A stretch of 64,000 bases of DNA from Rosistilla oblonga. Its GTDB lineage: Bacteria > Planctomycetota > Planctomycetia > Pirellulales > Pirellulaceae. Of the stretch, positions 12,302 to 21,780 are shown piece after piece; position 1 is the first letter of the stretch, and every line of letters starts with the position of its first letter. The stretch covers positions 3,782,001-3,846,000 of the forward strand of contig NZ_CP036292.1 of assembly GCF_007751715.1 (NCBI RefSeq), given 5' to 3'. Below the pieces are notes generated by a model. That model was not told where the DNA came from, ran no database searches, and worked only from the letters and a program-made list of their open reading frames with translations. Made by a program: the position numbers and the translations under genes.

Positions 12302-12733
12302 CTACAACGCAGCTTCCGCCAGTTCGCGAACGCGGCGAACCATCGATCGCAGCCCGTTGCTGCGAGAGCGGGTCAGATGCCCCTGCAGGTCCAGTTCGGT
12401 GAACAGCCCATCGATGTCGATCGCCAGGATCTCCTTCGCCGGCTTGCCACTCAACAACGCGACGATGATCGCAATCAGCCCGCGCGTGATCACCGCGTCG
12501 CTATCGGCTTCGAAATCGAGGATCGGCGAATCGTCCGCCGATTCGGTGGGGCGTTGGCTGGCCACCAACCAAACGTTGCTGACACAACCCTGCACGCGAT
12601 TCGGTTCGACGCGATGTTCCGCAGCCATCTGCGGCAGCCCATCAGCGAACTCGATGATGTATTCGAGCCGTTCGTCGTAGTCGTTGATCTCTTGGAATTC
12701 TTCCCGCAGTTCGTCGGGGGTAATCGTTTGCAT
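12302..12733 (-). CDS. sufE: SufE family cysteine desulfuration protein
   Basis: This 143-residue protein should accept sulphur from a SufS-type cysteine desulfurase for iron-sulphur cluster assembly. The conserved active cysteine lies in RVQGCVSNVWL, and the DEL..EF....DYDERLEYIIEFADGLP N-terminus is typical. I start at ATG 12733, with GGAG about 10 bases upstream; a TTG at 12742 overlapping the previous stop is the alternative. It lies 5 bp after the thioredoxin-like gene. No sufS or sufBCD is in the window. Confidence 0.9.
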   Translation of the reverse strand: MQTITPDELREEFQEINDYDERLEYIIEFADGLPQMAAEHRVEPNRVQGCVSNVWLVASQRPTESADDSPILDFEADSDAVITRGLIAIIVALLSGKPAKEILAIDIDGLFTELDLQGHLTRSRSNGLRSMVRRVRELAEAAL

Positions 12734-12738
12734 CGGGT

Positions 12739-13299
12739 TCAATCTCCATGCTTCTCGCGCAGCCGAGCCGAGGTCCGCAACATCAGCTGGGTGCGTTCAA
12801 ATTCATTTATCCATTCTTGGATCACCGCCGCCTGAACGGGATCATCAGCGGTAACGATCCCCGATCCACATGCCGCGCCGGCCAACTGGTCGGCCATCTG
12901 ACGGTATCGAGCCAGCGTGCGGTCGCCGTAGTGACCGACAAAAAAGTCTTCTTCGCTGAAGAACGCGACTTGCGGGACGCGAGCGGCTCCGCAGATCGAC
13001 ATGATTCCCTTCAACTCCTCGCTGGCATCGCGATCGATATAGCGAACGGTGATCTTATCGCTCGCCTGTTCGATCCGCCGCAGGATCGGGCACTGTTGCA
13101 CGCAATCACCGCACCAAGCTCCCGCGAAACAGAGGACTCGCATCTCGCGAACAAACCCGCCGATCAACGCGGTTTGCGCGTCGGTCAACTCACACACATC
13201 GTAGACAGCCGCCCACTTGCGTCGATCGAGGTCCGATCCGTGTTTGGCTAGAAAGTCGTCGTAGGGAAGACCTTGGTGGAAGTAGCTTGCGGGGATCAT
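12739..13299 (-). CDS. Thioredoxin-fold family protein
   Basis: This protein of about 186 residues carries a thioredoxin-type redox centre WCGDC inside the CFAGAWCGDCVQQCP stretch, followed by the cis-proline region (VPQVAFFSEEDFFVG). It probably reduces or exchanges cytoplasmic disulfides; no export signal is seen. Extra cysteines flank the CxxC. I prefer the ATG at 13299 (MIPASYFHQG); an upstream ATG at 13350 would add 17 residues of unconvincing sequence. It is followed after 5 bp by sufE, so a link to sulphur transfer is plausible but inferred from context only. Confidence 0.8.
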   Translation of the reverse strand: MIPASYFHQGLPYDDFLAKHGSDLDRRKWAAVYDVCELTDAQTALIGGFVREMRVLCFAGAWCGDCVQQCPILRRIEQASDKITVRYIDRDASEELKGIMSICGAARVPQVAFFSEEDFFVGHYGDRTLARYRQMADQLAGAACGSGIVTADDPVQAAVIQEWINEFERTQLMLRTSARLREKHGD

Positions 13300-13504
13300 C
13301 TTTGATTTTAGTTTCCAAAGGGCGCGATGGGCAGTCGCCAACGCGACCATTTCAGTCCAATGTTGCGAGTCTGCGCGACACTGACAACCTGTGTGATTCG
13401 AATTGGCTCGCAGCGGTCGCCCGATGATTAATCCTCAACGTGCCCGCAGAGCGGATTGCCGGGCGCGAACCTCAAGAAATCAGAACCCGCCCCGTCCCGA
13501 CGCC

Positions 13505-13533
13505 TTTAAGGGGAAAGCATCGGGTCCTATAAT
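13505..13533 (+). promoter_or_regulatory. Candidate sigma-70 promoter for sucCD
   Basis: A perfect TATAAT (13528-13533) lies 46 bp before the sucC ATG. Seventeen bases upstream is TTTAAG, a weak -35 match. The position is right for a short leader, but the -35 is poor. Confidence 0.5.
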
Positions 13534-13579
13534 CCCTCCCAGCGTGCGGTCGTCCTGTTTCCTGTTAGGCCTCCATCTT

Positions 13580-14767
13580 ATGAAAATCCACGAATATCAA
13601 GCGAAAGAACTGTTTCGAGCCGCTGGCGTCCCCGTGCTGCAAGGCATGGTCGCCCGCAATGCGGACGAAGCCAAAGATGCATACAACAAGCTGGGCGGCG
13701 CGATTGCGGTTGTCAAAGCTCAGATCCATGCCGGCGGTCGCGGCAAGGGAACGGTTACTGAAAAGCCGGAACAACACGGCGTTGAATTGGTCAAATCGGC
13801 CGACGACGCAGCACGCGTTGCCGAGAACCTGTTGGGCAACCATCTGGTCACGATCCAGACCGGTCCCGAAGGCCAACGCGTCAACCAAGTCTTCGTCGAA
13901 TCGGGTTGCAACATCGCTCGCGAATTGTACCTCGGCATCGTCCTGGACCGCGCCGTCTCGCTGCCCGTTTTGATGGTCAGTACCGAAGGTGGTATGGAGA
14001 TCGAAAAGGTCGCCGAAGAGACGCCTGAAAAGATTTTGAAGGAGCACTTTGATCCGCACGTTGGATTGGAGAGCTACCAGGTCCGCAAGTTGTGCAAGGC
14101 GATGGGCATCAGCGGTAAAGCCGCCCGTTCAGCCGACTTGTTCATGAAAAAGATCTGCCAGCTGTACGTCGATCTCGATTGTGCCCTGCTGGAAGTCAAC
14201 CCGTTGGTGATCACCGGCGACGACGAAATGATCGCTTTGGACGCGAAGGTCACCTTCGACGACAACGCGATGTTCCGCCACAAAGACATCGCGGAACTTC
14301 GCGACGATGCCGAAGAGGAACCAAGCGAATTGCGAGCTGCGGCGTCGGGGCTGAGCTTTGTCAAGCTAGACGGTAACATCGCTTGCTTGGTCAACGGAGC
14401 TGGACTGGCGATGTCGACGATGGACATCATCAAGCATCACGGTGGCGAACCCGCAAACTTCTTGGACGTTGGTGGCGGAGCGAACAAAGACCAAGTGACC
14501 GAAGCGTTCCGAATCCTGTTGGCCGATCCCCACGTCAAAGCGGTACTGGTCAACATCTTCGGCGGCATCGCACGTTGCACGACGATTGCCGATGCGTTGA
14601 TCGCGGCCAGCAAAGAGGTCGGATTCAACGTGCCTTTGGTCGTTCGATTGGAAGGAACCGAAGTCGAAGAGGGTCGACGGATGCTCGAAGAAAGCGATGT
14701 CGAAATCATCAATGCCGTCGGCCTGACCGATGCTGCAAAGAAGGTTGTCGAGGCGGCAGGCGTCTAA
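13580..14767 (+). CDS. sucC: Succinyl-CoA ligase (ADP/GDP-forming) beta subunit
   Basis: This 395-residue protein is the nucleotide-binding ATP-grasp subunit of succinyl-CoA synthetase in the citric acid cycle. It begins [12 protein letters not shown], the standard family N-terminus, so the longer frame from 13403 is rejected. Other landmarks are [14 protein letters not shown] (ATP-grasp), EVNPLV, and the C-terminal [11 protein letters not shown] and PLVVRLEGT blocks that bind the alpha subunit and nucleotide. The sucD gene follows after 82 bp. Confidence 0.97.
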   Translation: MKIHEYQAKELFRAAGVPVLQGMVARNADEAKDAYNKLGGAIAVVKAQIHAGGRGKGTVTEKPEQHGVELVKSADDAARVAENLLGNHLVTIQTGPEGQRVNQVFVESGCNIARELYLGIVLDRAVSLPVLMVSTEGGMEIEKVAEETPEKILKEHFDPHVGLESYQVRKLCKAMGISGKAARSADLFMKKICQLYVDLDCALLEVNPLVITGDDEMIALDAKVTFDDNAMFRHKDIAELRDDAEEEPSELRAAASGLSFVKLDGNIACLVNGAGLAMSTMDIIKHHGGEPANFLDVGGGANKDQVTEAFRILLADPHVKAVLVNIFGGIARCTTIADALIAASKEVGFNVPLVVRLEGTEVEEGRRMLEESDVEIINAVGLTDAAKKVVEAAGV

Positions 14768-14849
14768 AGTTGACGACTGTTTTGATTTGAATCGTTTACA
14801 ACTCACAACAAATCGTTGACCTACACGATTTACGGGATTCGGAATAACA

Positions 14850-15731
<882 letters not shown>

Positions 15732-15809
15732 TGCCTTTGTTCGAACAAGCGACGCGGCCAACGTGCCGCGCTCGGTTGCTAGAACACAAAATGTAAGAAC
15801 GTAGAAACG

Positions 15810-15843
15810 AAAAACGGGCGGATGGCAACATCCGCCCGTTTTT
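15810..15843. terminator. Bidirectional terminator between sucD and trpF
   Basis: A 15-base perfect inverted repeat (15810-15824 and 15829-15843) with a 4-base GCAA loop has A-rich and T-rich ends. It serves both the plus-strand sucCD and the minus-strand trpF transcript, lying 9 bp past the trpF stop. Confidence 0.88.
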
Positions 15844-15852
15844 GTTTAGTCC

Positions 15853-16506
15853 TTAAGCCCACGCCGCTTTTGCGTTGTCGACAAACGCCGCGATCTTTGC
15901 CGGGTCTTTCTGGCCCGGAGCACTCTCGGTTCCGCTGGCGACATCGACTGCTGCGGCGCGGCTGCGACGAATCGCATCGCCTACGTTATCGGGATTCAGC
16001 CCGCCCGCCAGAATCCAGTCGTCAAGAGACGTCTGTGCAGCCCAGCGTCCGATGCCGTCCCAGTCTAGCCGTTGGCCGGAGCCACCAAATTGTGGACCGC
16101 CATCGGCATCCAACAGGATCCGGGCTCCGATCTCGGCCCACGGCAAGACGATCGCGTCGATCGTCGCGGCGGTCAGCTGCGTCGTCGGCAAGCGAACGGC
16201 TCGGATCACGGATAGGTCGGCGGCGATCAGATCGCTGCCGATTTGAAGCGTCTCGTCGCCGTGCAGCTGCACCCAATCGAGCTTCACCGCCGCGGCGATC
16301 TCTCGGATTCGATCGACGGGTTCATTAACGAACACGCCGGCGCTTTGCAGCGTCGACGTGTTTTGAACTAGCAGCGCCGCGGCTTCGGGCTGCAGATAGC
16401 GAACGCTGGCAGGATAGAAGTTCAGCCCGATGCAATCGGCGCCGGCGGCTTCTGCCGCGCGAACGTCTTCGGCCGCGCGGACGCCACAAATCTTGATACG
16501 GAACAC
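15853..16506 (-). CDS. trpF: Phosphoribosylanthranilate isomerase
   Basis: This 217-residue TIM-barrel enzyme catalyses the third step of tryptophan synthesis from anthranilate. The catalytic cysteine is in the N-terminal IKICGV motif and the catalytic aspartate in LLDADGG; WVQLHGDE and the phosphate-binding ILAGGLNPDNV complete the family pattern. The start is GTG at 16506, with GGGAG 9 bases upstream; frames reaching further upstream add unrelated sequence. No other trp gene is in the window, as is common where trp genes are dispersed. Confidence 0.93.
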   Translation of the reverse strand: MFRIKICGVRAAEDVRAAEAAGADCIGLNFYPASVRYLQPEAAALLVQNTSTLQSAGVFVNEPVDRIREIAAAVKLDWVQLHGDETLQIGSDLIAADLSVIRAVRLPTTQLTAATIDAIVLPWAEIGARILLDADGGPQFGGSGQRLDWDGIGRWAAQTSLDDWILAGGLNPDNVGDAIRRSRAAAVDVASGTESAPGQKDPAKIAAFVDNAKAAWA

Positions 16507-16550
16507 GTCTTCATTCTCCCTGTCGCTGGCAACGGTATGCCGGCGAGGTG

Positions 16551-17693
16551 TTACGGCTTGCTGAACAGCACGCAGATCGGAGTCGGAACCATCGCACTGT
16601 GCTGCGTGAAGGTCAGTTCCCCGGTCTCCTGATCGATCGAAAAGACAGCGGCGGTGTTGCTGTCGCGGCCGGCGGCGATCAACCACTTGCCGGTCGGATC
16701 GAGATTGAAGTTGCGAGGCCAGCTGCCGCGGATCGGTTCCTCTTCGATCAACGTCAACTTGCCATCTTCCGGGTCGACCGAATAGGCAGTGATCGTGTCG
16801 TGCCCGCGATTGGCGGAGTAAACAAACTTGCCCGTTGGGTGCACGCGAATCTCCGATCCGCTGCTGTGATTCTCTTTTGCCTTCGATTCCTCGGTGACGG
16901 TTGGAATCGTTTGAATCGCCGTCATCGTTCCCGCTTCGGGATCGTAATCGAAGACAGTAACCGACAGAGCCAGTTCATTCAGGACGTAGACGTGTTTTCC
17001 ATCGGGATGGAACTTCATGTGGCGTGGGCCGCCACCGGCAGGAACGCTGCCAAAACCGTGGTCGTTCAGCTTCAGTTCGTCCAAGTCGAGTTCATAGATC
17101 ACAACCTTGTCGAGCCCGAGATCGGGAACCATCACAAACCGATTGTCGGGCGATGTGCCAACCCAGTGCGCGTGCGGCTTGTCTTGGCGTTTGCCGACGA
17201 CTCCCGAACCACCGGAGTGCTTTTTCAGATCGCTGCGTTGCAAGATCTCGCCATCTTCAGCGAGTTCGAACATCGCTGTCGATCCGCCGCCGTATTGGGC
17301 TGAAAAGAGTGCCTTGCCGGTTTGATCGACCGACAGATGCGCCGCGCCGCCGTCACCTATCGCCGCGGCGTTGATCAACTTCAACTTCTCGCCATCGGCT
17401 CCCGATTCGATCGAAAGCGCCGTCAACAGCGGTTCGCCATCGATCGTGCCAGTGCAATACAGCACCTTGCCGTTGGGATGGAGCGCCAGGAAACCGGGGC
17501 TCCCAATCCCGAAAGCCAACTCGGGCGTCGTCAGCTTCCCCGTCTCGGTGTTAAACGAGGCGTGGTAGATGCCTTTGCTCAAACCGTCTTTCGGGGTCGT
17601 CGTACCGAACCAAACATCCAGCGTCTCGGCGGTTCCCATCGATGGCAATCCAATTATCAAAGCAAGGGTCAGAAGTCGGAAAACACTGTGCAT
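16551..17693 (-). CDS. Lactonase family beta-propeller protein, secreted
   Basis: This 380-residue protein resembles the seven-bladed propeller lactonases (6-phosphogluconolactonase YbhE type). Repeated blade motifs are seen, such as PGFLALHPNGKVLYC, HMKFHPDGKHVYVLNE, IRVHPTGKFVYSANRG and NLDPTGKWLIAAG. A signal peptide of about 22 residues ends at GTAET, so it acts outside the cytoplasm, which argues against the cytosolic pentose phosphate role. Many planctomycete homologues are exported. It lies 44 bp upstream of trpF on the same strand. Confidence 0.88.
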   Translation of the reverse strand: MHSVFRLLTLALIIGLPSMGTAETLDVWFGTTTPKDGLSKGIYHASFNTETGKLTTPELAFGIGSPGFLALHPNGKVLYCTGTIDGEPLLTALSIESGADGEKLKLINAAAIGDGGAAHLSVDQTGKALFSAQYGGGSTAMFELAEDGEILQRSDLKKHSGGSGVVGKRQDKPHAHWVGTSPDNRFVMVPDLGLDKVVIYELDLDELKLNDHGFGSVPAGGGPRHMKFHPDGKHVYVLNELALSVTVFDYDPEAGTMTAIQTIPTVTEESKAKENHSSGSEIRVHPTGKFVYSANRGHDTITAYSVDPEDGKLTLIEEEPIRGSWPRNFNLDPTGKWLIAAGRDSNTAAVFSIDQETGELTFTQHSAMVPTPICVLFSKP

Positions 17694-17852
17694 CAGCTGA
17701 GGTCTCCAGGAGTAAAGGTAGGGTGATTCTTGGTAGGTGCGGATCGAGCGGTTCGCGGATTGGGCCGATCCCGTCGGGAACGCGCCGCGACGCGTTGAGC
17801 GGATACGAACAACAGAGCTAAGGAGGCGCGGAAGCGAACGCTGGCGAGCGAC

Positions 17853-18260
17853 TTACGATTTGATCGCGTCGTCGAGCACTTCTTCGGCGACGTAGATCGG
17901 CAGCGGCGGGCTGAAGGTCACCGCGACCGCGATCGCGTCGGAAGGACGCGAATCGATCTCGATGATCTCCCCATCTTTCTTCAATCGCAGCTGGGCAAAA
18001 TAGGTATGCTCTTTCAAGCCGCTGATCACGACGCTATCGACTTCCGCCCCCAACGCTTCGGCGACATTGACCACGAGATCGTGAGTCAATGGGCGCGGTG
18101 GTTTGTAGTCTTCCTTCACCCGCCGGTCGATGTTGGTAGCTTCGAAGATACCGATCAGAATGGGAAACTGGCGATCCCCGTCGACCTCTTGAAGGTAGAT
18201 CACTTGGTTATCGCTGATCTCGCTGATGATGATCCGAGCCAGTTGCATCTGGACAGGCAT
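17853..18260 (-). CDS. Bifunctional nuclease (BFN/DUF151) domain protein
   Basis: This 135-residue protein is a stand-alone BFN domain, the family first described with RNase and DNase activity. Typical elements are FPILIGIFEA near residue 32, RPLTHDL near 55, and the IDSRPSDAIAVAV segment near 100. It is probably cytoplasmic. The start MPVQMQLARI could also be the second Met, four residues later. Neighbours on the same strand (lactonase, FHA kinase) do not clarify its role, and the catalytic claim rests on the family only. Confidence 0.88.
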   Translation of the reverse strand: MPVQMQLARIIISEISDNQVIYLQEVDGDRQFPILIGIFEATNIDRRVKEDYKPPRPLTHDLVVNVAEALGAEVDSVVISGLKEHTYFAQLRLKKDGEIIEIDSRPSDAIAVAVTFSPPLPIYVAEEVLDDAIKS

Positions 18261-18382
18261 TTGACGTGTCTCGATGGGGAGGGAAGGTAAGAAAAACGCA
18301 GGCCGCCATTATAGCCGTTTCGCCGTTCGCCGACCGCTCCCCACGTCGACGGAAACTTTGCGCCGTCAGCAGCGGTTGCCAA

Positions 18383-20056
18383 CTAGATCAGCGTATCGGG
18401 AGCGGAATCGGCGGCGGGCAGGTGCAGGCGGAACTTGGTGCCGCTCCCCCGCTGACTCTCCAGCAAGATCTCGCCGCCATGTTCCTGCATGATCTTTTGA
18501 CTGACCGGCAGACCGAGCCCCGTCCCTCGAGCCCCTTTTTTCGACTCAAACAGCGAGAAGATCTTTTCGATATCAGCCGCATCGATCCCCGGACCATTGT
18601 CGGCGATATCGATATAAAACCCTTCGCCAGCGACGTAGCTTGTCGAAATCCGAACGCTCGGTTGTTGAACGCCATCTTCGCGATCGGCGCTGTCGACCGC
18701 ATCGATCGCATTGGTCACGATGTTCAGAACCGCGCGGTGCATCGCATCGGCATCGAAGCAGGCCGAGGGGAGCGATTTATCGAGCTGTACTTCCAGGTGA
18801 CAATCGGCTTCGTCGGCGCGGACCTGCATCAATTCGACGACGTCGGCGACCGTCGCGTTGAGATCCCCCTCGGCCAGTTCCGGTTCGCGTTCCTTGCTGA
18901 ACGTGAGCATGTCCAGCACAAGGTTCGAGATCTTGTCTTGGTTCTTGTCGACCATCGCCCAGCCTTTGCGAACCGCTTCGTTGTCGTTGCGGTCCAACCC
19001 GGTCTCGATCAAGTAGCTGCCGCCGCGAATCCCCTGCAAAATGTTCTTGATGTGATGCGACAGCGTGGCGATCGTCTGCCCCATCGCCGCCAAGCGTTCG
19101 CTCTGCAACAGCGACGAATAATAGAACGTATCTTCGATCGCCAGCGCGGCTTGATGGCCGATCGCTGTCATCAGTTTCAGATGTTCATCGACAAAACGTC
19201 CCTGTTCGTCGGCATCGACAAAGTGGCCCGGTGGCGTGAAGGTATCGACATACATCGCCCCGACAACGTCGTAACGTCCTTGCAGCGGAACGCAGATCGC
19301 TTCGCGGATGCCCATCCGAACGATCGATTGCCCGCTGTCCCAACGCCCATCGTCTTTGGCGTCGCGAGTTCGAACGCCTTCGTTTTTCTCGATCACATAG
19401 TCGAGGATCGTGCGGCTGATCGCGATCCGGTCTTTGATCGGCCCCTCGCTTCGATCGCAGCGTGCGGCGGGGCGGAGTTCTTTTGTTTCGGGATCCGAGA
19501 GCATGATGCAGCCGCGATCGGCGGCGACCCAATCGAAAACAAGTCGCAAGATCCGATCTAACAGTTGTGGAATCTCCAACGTCCGGCCGACGGCGAGCGC
19601 CGTGTGGTACATCACCTCCACACGAGCATCGATCTTGACCTGCGACGACTCCATCTCGGCATCGTTGTCGACGACGCGAGAGAGCGAGGAAACAATCTGC
19701 GACCCTTCCATCTGCCGCGATTGTTGAATGATGTCGACGCCGTGCTGCCCCTCCATCGTCGTCGGTTCACCGTTGCCGGTGAAGATCATCATCGTCGCCC
19801 CAACTTGCAACCGATCGCCGCTCTTGAGGATACAGCGATTAACGGGGCTGCCATTGACCGACGTCCCGTTGCTGCTGCCCAGGTCCATCACCTCGAAGAA
19901 CTCTCCCTCGGTGAAAACCTGCGCGTGTTGCCGCGAGACCTCCGAATCGATCAACTGAATGTCGTTGCTGATATCCCGGCCAATCGTGTACCGCGCGTTG
20001 TCCAGCGCGTAGTGCTTGCCTTGGTCTCGACCACGAATTACGAACAGCGAAGCCAT
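18383..20056 (-). CDS. FHA-GAF sensor histidine kinase, orphan
   Basis: This 557-residue soluble kinase has three parts: an FHA phosphothreonine-binding domain (about 1-90, with IGRD, SRQHA and LGSSNGTSVNG), a GAF domain (about 145-310), and a histidine kinase core. The H-box is LSHHIKNIL, the type with HxxKN rather than HELRTPL, followed by the N box (NIVTNAIDAV), DNGPGI and GTGLGL. No membrane segment is seen. No response regulator gene is nearby, so its partner is unknown. The FHA domain suggests that Ser/Thr kinase output, abundant in this organism, feeds into this histidine kinase; that is inference. Confidence 0.92.
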   Translation of the reverse strand: MASLFVIRGRDQGKHYALDNARYTIGRDISNDIQLIDSEVSRQHAQVFTEGEFFEVMDLGSSNGTSVNGSPVNRCILKSGDRLQVGATMMIFTGNGEPTTMEGQHGVDIIQQSRQMEGSQIVSSLSRVVDNDAEMESSQVKIDARVEVMYHTALAVGRTLEIPQLLDRILRLVFDWVAADRGCIMLSDPETKELRPAARCDRSEGPIKDRIAISRTILDYVIEKNEGVRTRDAKDDGRWDSGQSIVRMGIREAICVPLQGRYDVVGAMYVDTFTPPGHFVDADEQGRFVDEHLKLMTAIGHQAALAIEDTFYYSSLLQSERLAAMGQTIATLSHHIKNILQGIRGGSYLIETGLDRNDNEAVRKGWAMVDKNQDKISNLVLDMLTFSKEREPELAEGDLNATVADVVELMQVRADEADCHLEVQLDKSLPSACFDADAMHRAVLNIVTNAIDAVDSADREDGVQQPSVRISTSYVAGEGFYIDIADNGPGIDAADIEKIFSLFESKKGARGTGLGLPVSQKIMQEHGGEILLESQRGSGTKFRLHLPAADSAPDTLI

Positions 20057-20244
20057 GCTTGTCAGAACATCCAGAAACTGTCGAGGGACAACGTGAACAT
20101 GAATGGGCGGCGGATGCCGCGAGCGGAAGGTAAAGGACGAATCATCCCTGCACCGGGGGCTTGGCGAAGGGGATAGATCACCCGCCGAAATTATAGCCGA
20201 ACCGCTAACGTTTGGATACTTTGCTTTGGACCTGGCGATAGGGG

Positions 20245-21570
20245 CTAACGATCGGCCCAGTTCTTGCTGTTCCCCTCCGAAATGATCTCCCCCAATTGCT
20301 TTTCCGTCAGTCCATGCAGGACCAAAAACGCCTGGGTTTGGTTCTCGCTGACCTTTCCCAACAAGCTATCGACGGCGTCTCGAGCGTTGATTCCCGGCAG
20401 CGGCGATCGCGAGTTGTTGGCGCCGGCAAATCGACGATACTCGAGATACAGCTTCTGCCGCCGCGCTTCGTCGCCAGTTAATTGCGGCGGCGTTGAACTG
20501 CCATCCGATGGATTCGCGGACGCCGGCGCTGCGGCGATCCCTTGTTCCGCTGGAACTCCGTCGCTCTTATCCGAACCGCTCGGCAGGGTCAGCGAAGCAA
20601 AAAAGGCTTCGGCGAGCGCGGTCGTTGCGGGTTGAACCGAGACGATGACCAGCCGATCCGAGAGTTCAAAGACTTCCATCACAGGGTCGGTTTGCTCACC
20701 ATCGCGAGCCAACAGAATGCGTTTCCCCACGACGCCGGATCGCGTGACGTCCAACTGCTCTTCGGCGGTGGCGCCAGAGTAGCGATAGAGATTGCGGAGC
20801 CACATGTCGCGGCGAACTTCGGTCCCCGATGGAACCGGCATCTCGGTCAGCCAAAACTTCCCGCCCGTTTCAGGATCGGTGCCGTCGACGCGGAAGACAA
20901 GTTGACCTTGGATTGGCGAAGCAACTTCGCGGATGCTCGCTTCGGCCGGCATCAACACCGAAACGCCACGCGTTCCCTGTCGCTGCCATGTGTCGGGGAT
21001 CGGATTGTCTCGAGCGACCGCGTCGAGTTCGCGGAGCGCCGTCGCGGTTGCTGCAGCTTTCGCCTCCGCGTTGGCTTCGCGCTGTTGTGCACCAGCTACC
21101 TTGACCGAACGATTGAATGCGACGTAGCCCAGCCCGGTTACCACGATCATTGCGGCACCCGCCAACAGACCGCCGACGATTGCAGGGACCAGCCATTTTG
21201 GGCGGCCAGCCGAATTGACCGGTGTCGGCTCGGCAGGCTGTTTGGAAAACGAAGGCTGAAACGAAGCAGCGGTCGCAGGCGTGGAAGAGGGTGGCGAATA
21301 GGGAGCCGAAGCGCCGAAGGCATCGCCACCGCCGGAATCATCTAGCCCCGCAAACGGGTCATCGTTTTTGGTCGCTGCAGCAGCGGTTGGTGCCCGAGCT
21401 GTGGCGGCAGGATTCTGGGAGTGGGACTTTTTGTCCGCCGCCGCAGGGGAGCGGGCCGGGATCGCAAGCACCTTTTTGCATTGGCTGCAACGAACTTTGG
21501 AGCCCGCGGCAGTCGCTGGAATTCGCAACACAGCTTGGCAGCCAGGACAGCGAATTTGCAGAACGCTCAT
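20245..21570 (-). CDS. Zinc-ribbon membrane protein of unknown function
   Basis: This 441-residue protein starts with an MJ0042-type zinc ribbon: CPGC near residue 9 and CSQC near 28. A low-complexity Ala/Ser/Pro linker (about 40-125) leads to one membrane segment (about 131-155), then a predicted extracytoplasmic domain of about 170 residues and a C-terminal block (about 370-441) with Arg/Tyr-rich helices. The architecture of zinc ribbon, linker, single membrane helix and unique domain is frequent in planctomycetes; no function is known. It precedes the FHA kinase gene on the same strand with a 188-bp gap. Confidence 0.8.
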   Translation of the reverse strand: MSVLQIRCPGCQAVLRIPATAAGSKVRCSQCKKVLAIPARSPAAADKKSHSQNPAATARAPTAAAATKNDDPFAGLDDSGGGDAFGASAPYSPPSSTPATAASFQPSFSKQPAEPTPVNSAGRPKWLVPAIVGGLLAGAAMIVVTGLGYVAFNRSVKVAGAQQREANAEAKAAATATALRELDAVARDNPIPDTWQRQGTRGVSVLMPAEASIREVASPIQGQLVFRVDGTDPETGGKFWLTEMPVPSGTEVRRDMWLRNLYRYSGATAEEQLDVTRSGVVGKRILLARDGEQTDPVMEVFELSDRLVIVSVQPATTALAEAFFASLTLPSGSDKSDGVPAEQGIAAAPASANPSDGSSTPPQLTGDEARRQKLYLEYRRFAGANNSRSPLPGINARDAVDSLLGKVSENQTQAFLVLHGLTEKQLGEIISEGNSKNWADR

Positions 21571-21780
21571 TATTCATCGAGATCCAATAGTGTTTCAAAG
21601 AGGTAACAGCGAGTTCGCCAAATCGATTGTACAGGCTTCGCAGCACAGCGGCTGCCCACGAAACCGCAACTTAACCAACTTCGAATCACACCGCACGGGG
21701 CCTTGCGTGGCTGGCCCGAAGGCACGTAAACGACGAGATTCGCAGCCAACAACCGCCGGAGAGTGGGACTTCGCAAATCG

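Noticed and set aside
11447-12835. 462-residue plus-strand frame opposite the GDPD and sufE genes
   Set aside because: Runs antisense through two recognised genes and has no domain.
13403-13579. N-terminal extension of sucC
   Set aside because: The family start MKIHEYQ lies at 13580; the extension covers the candidate promoter and is unlike SucC.
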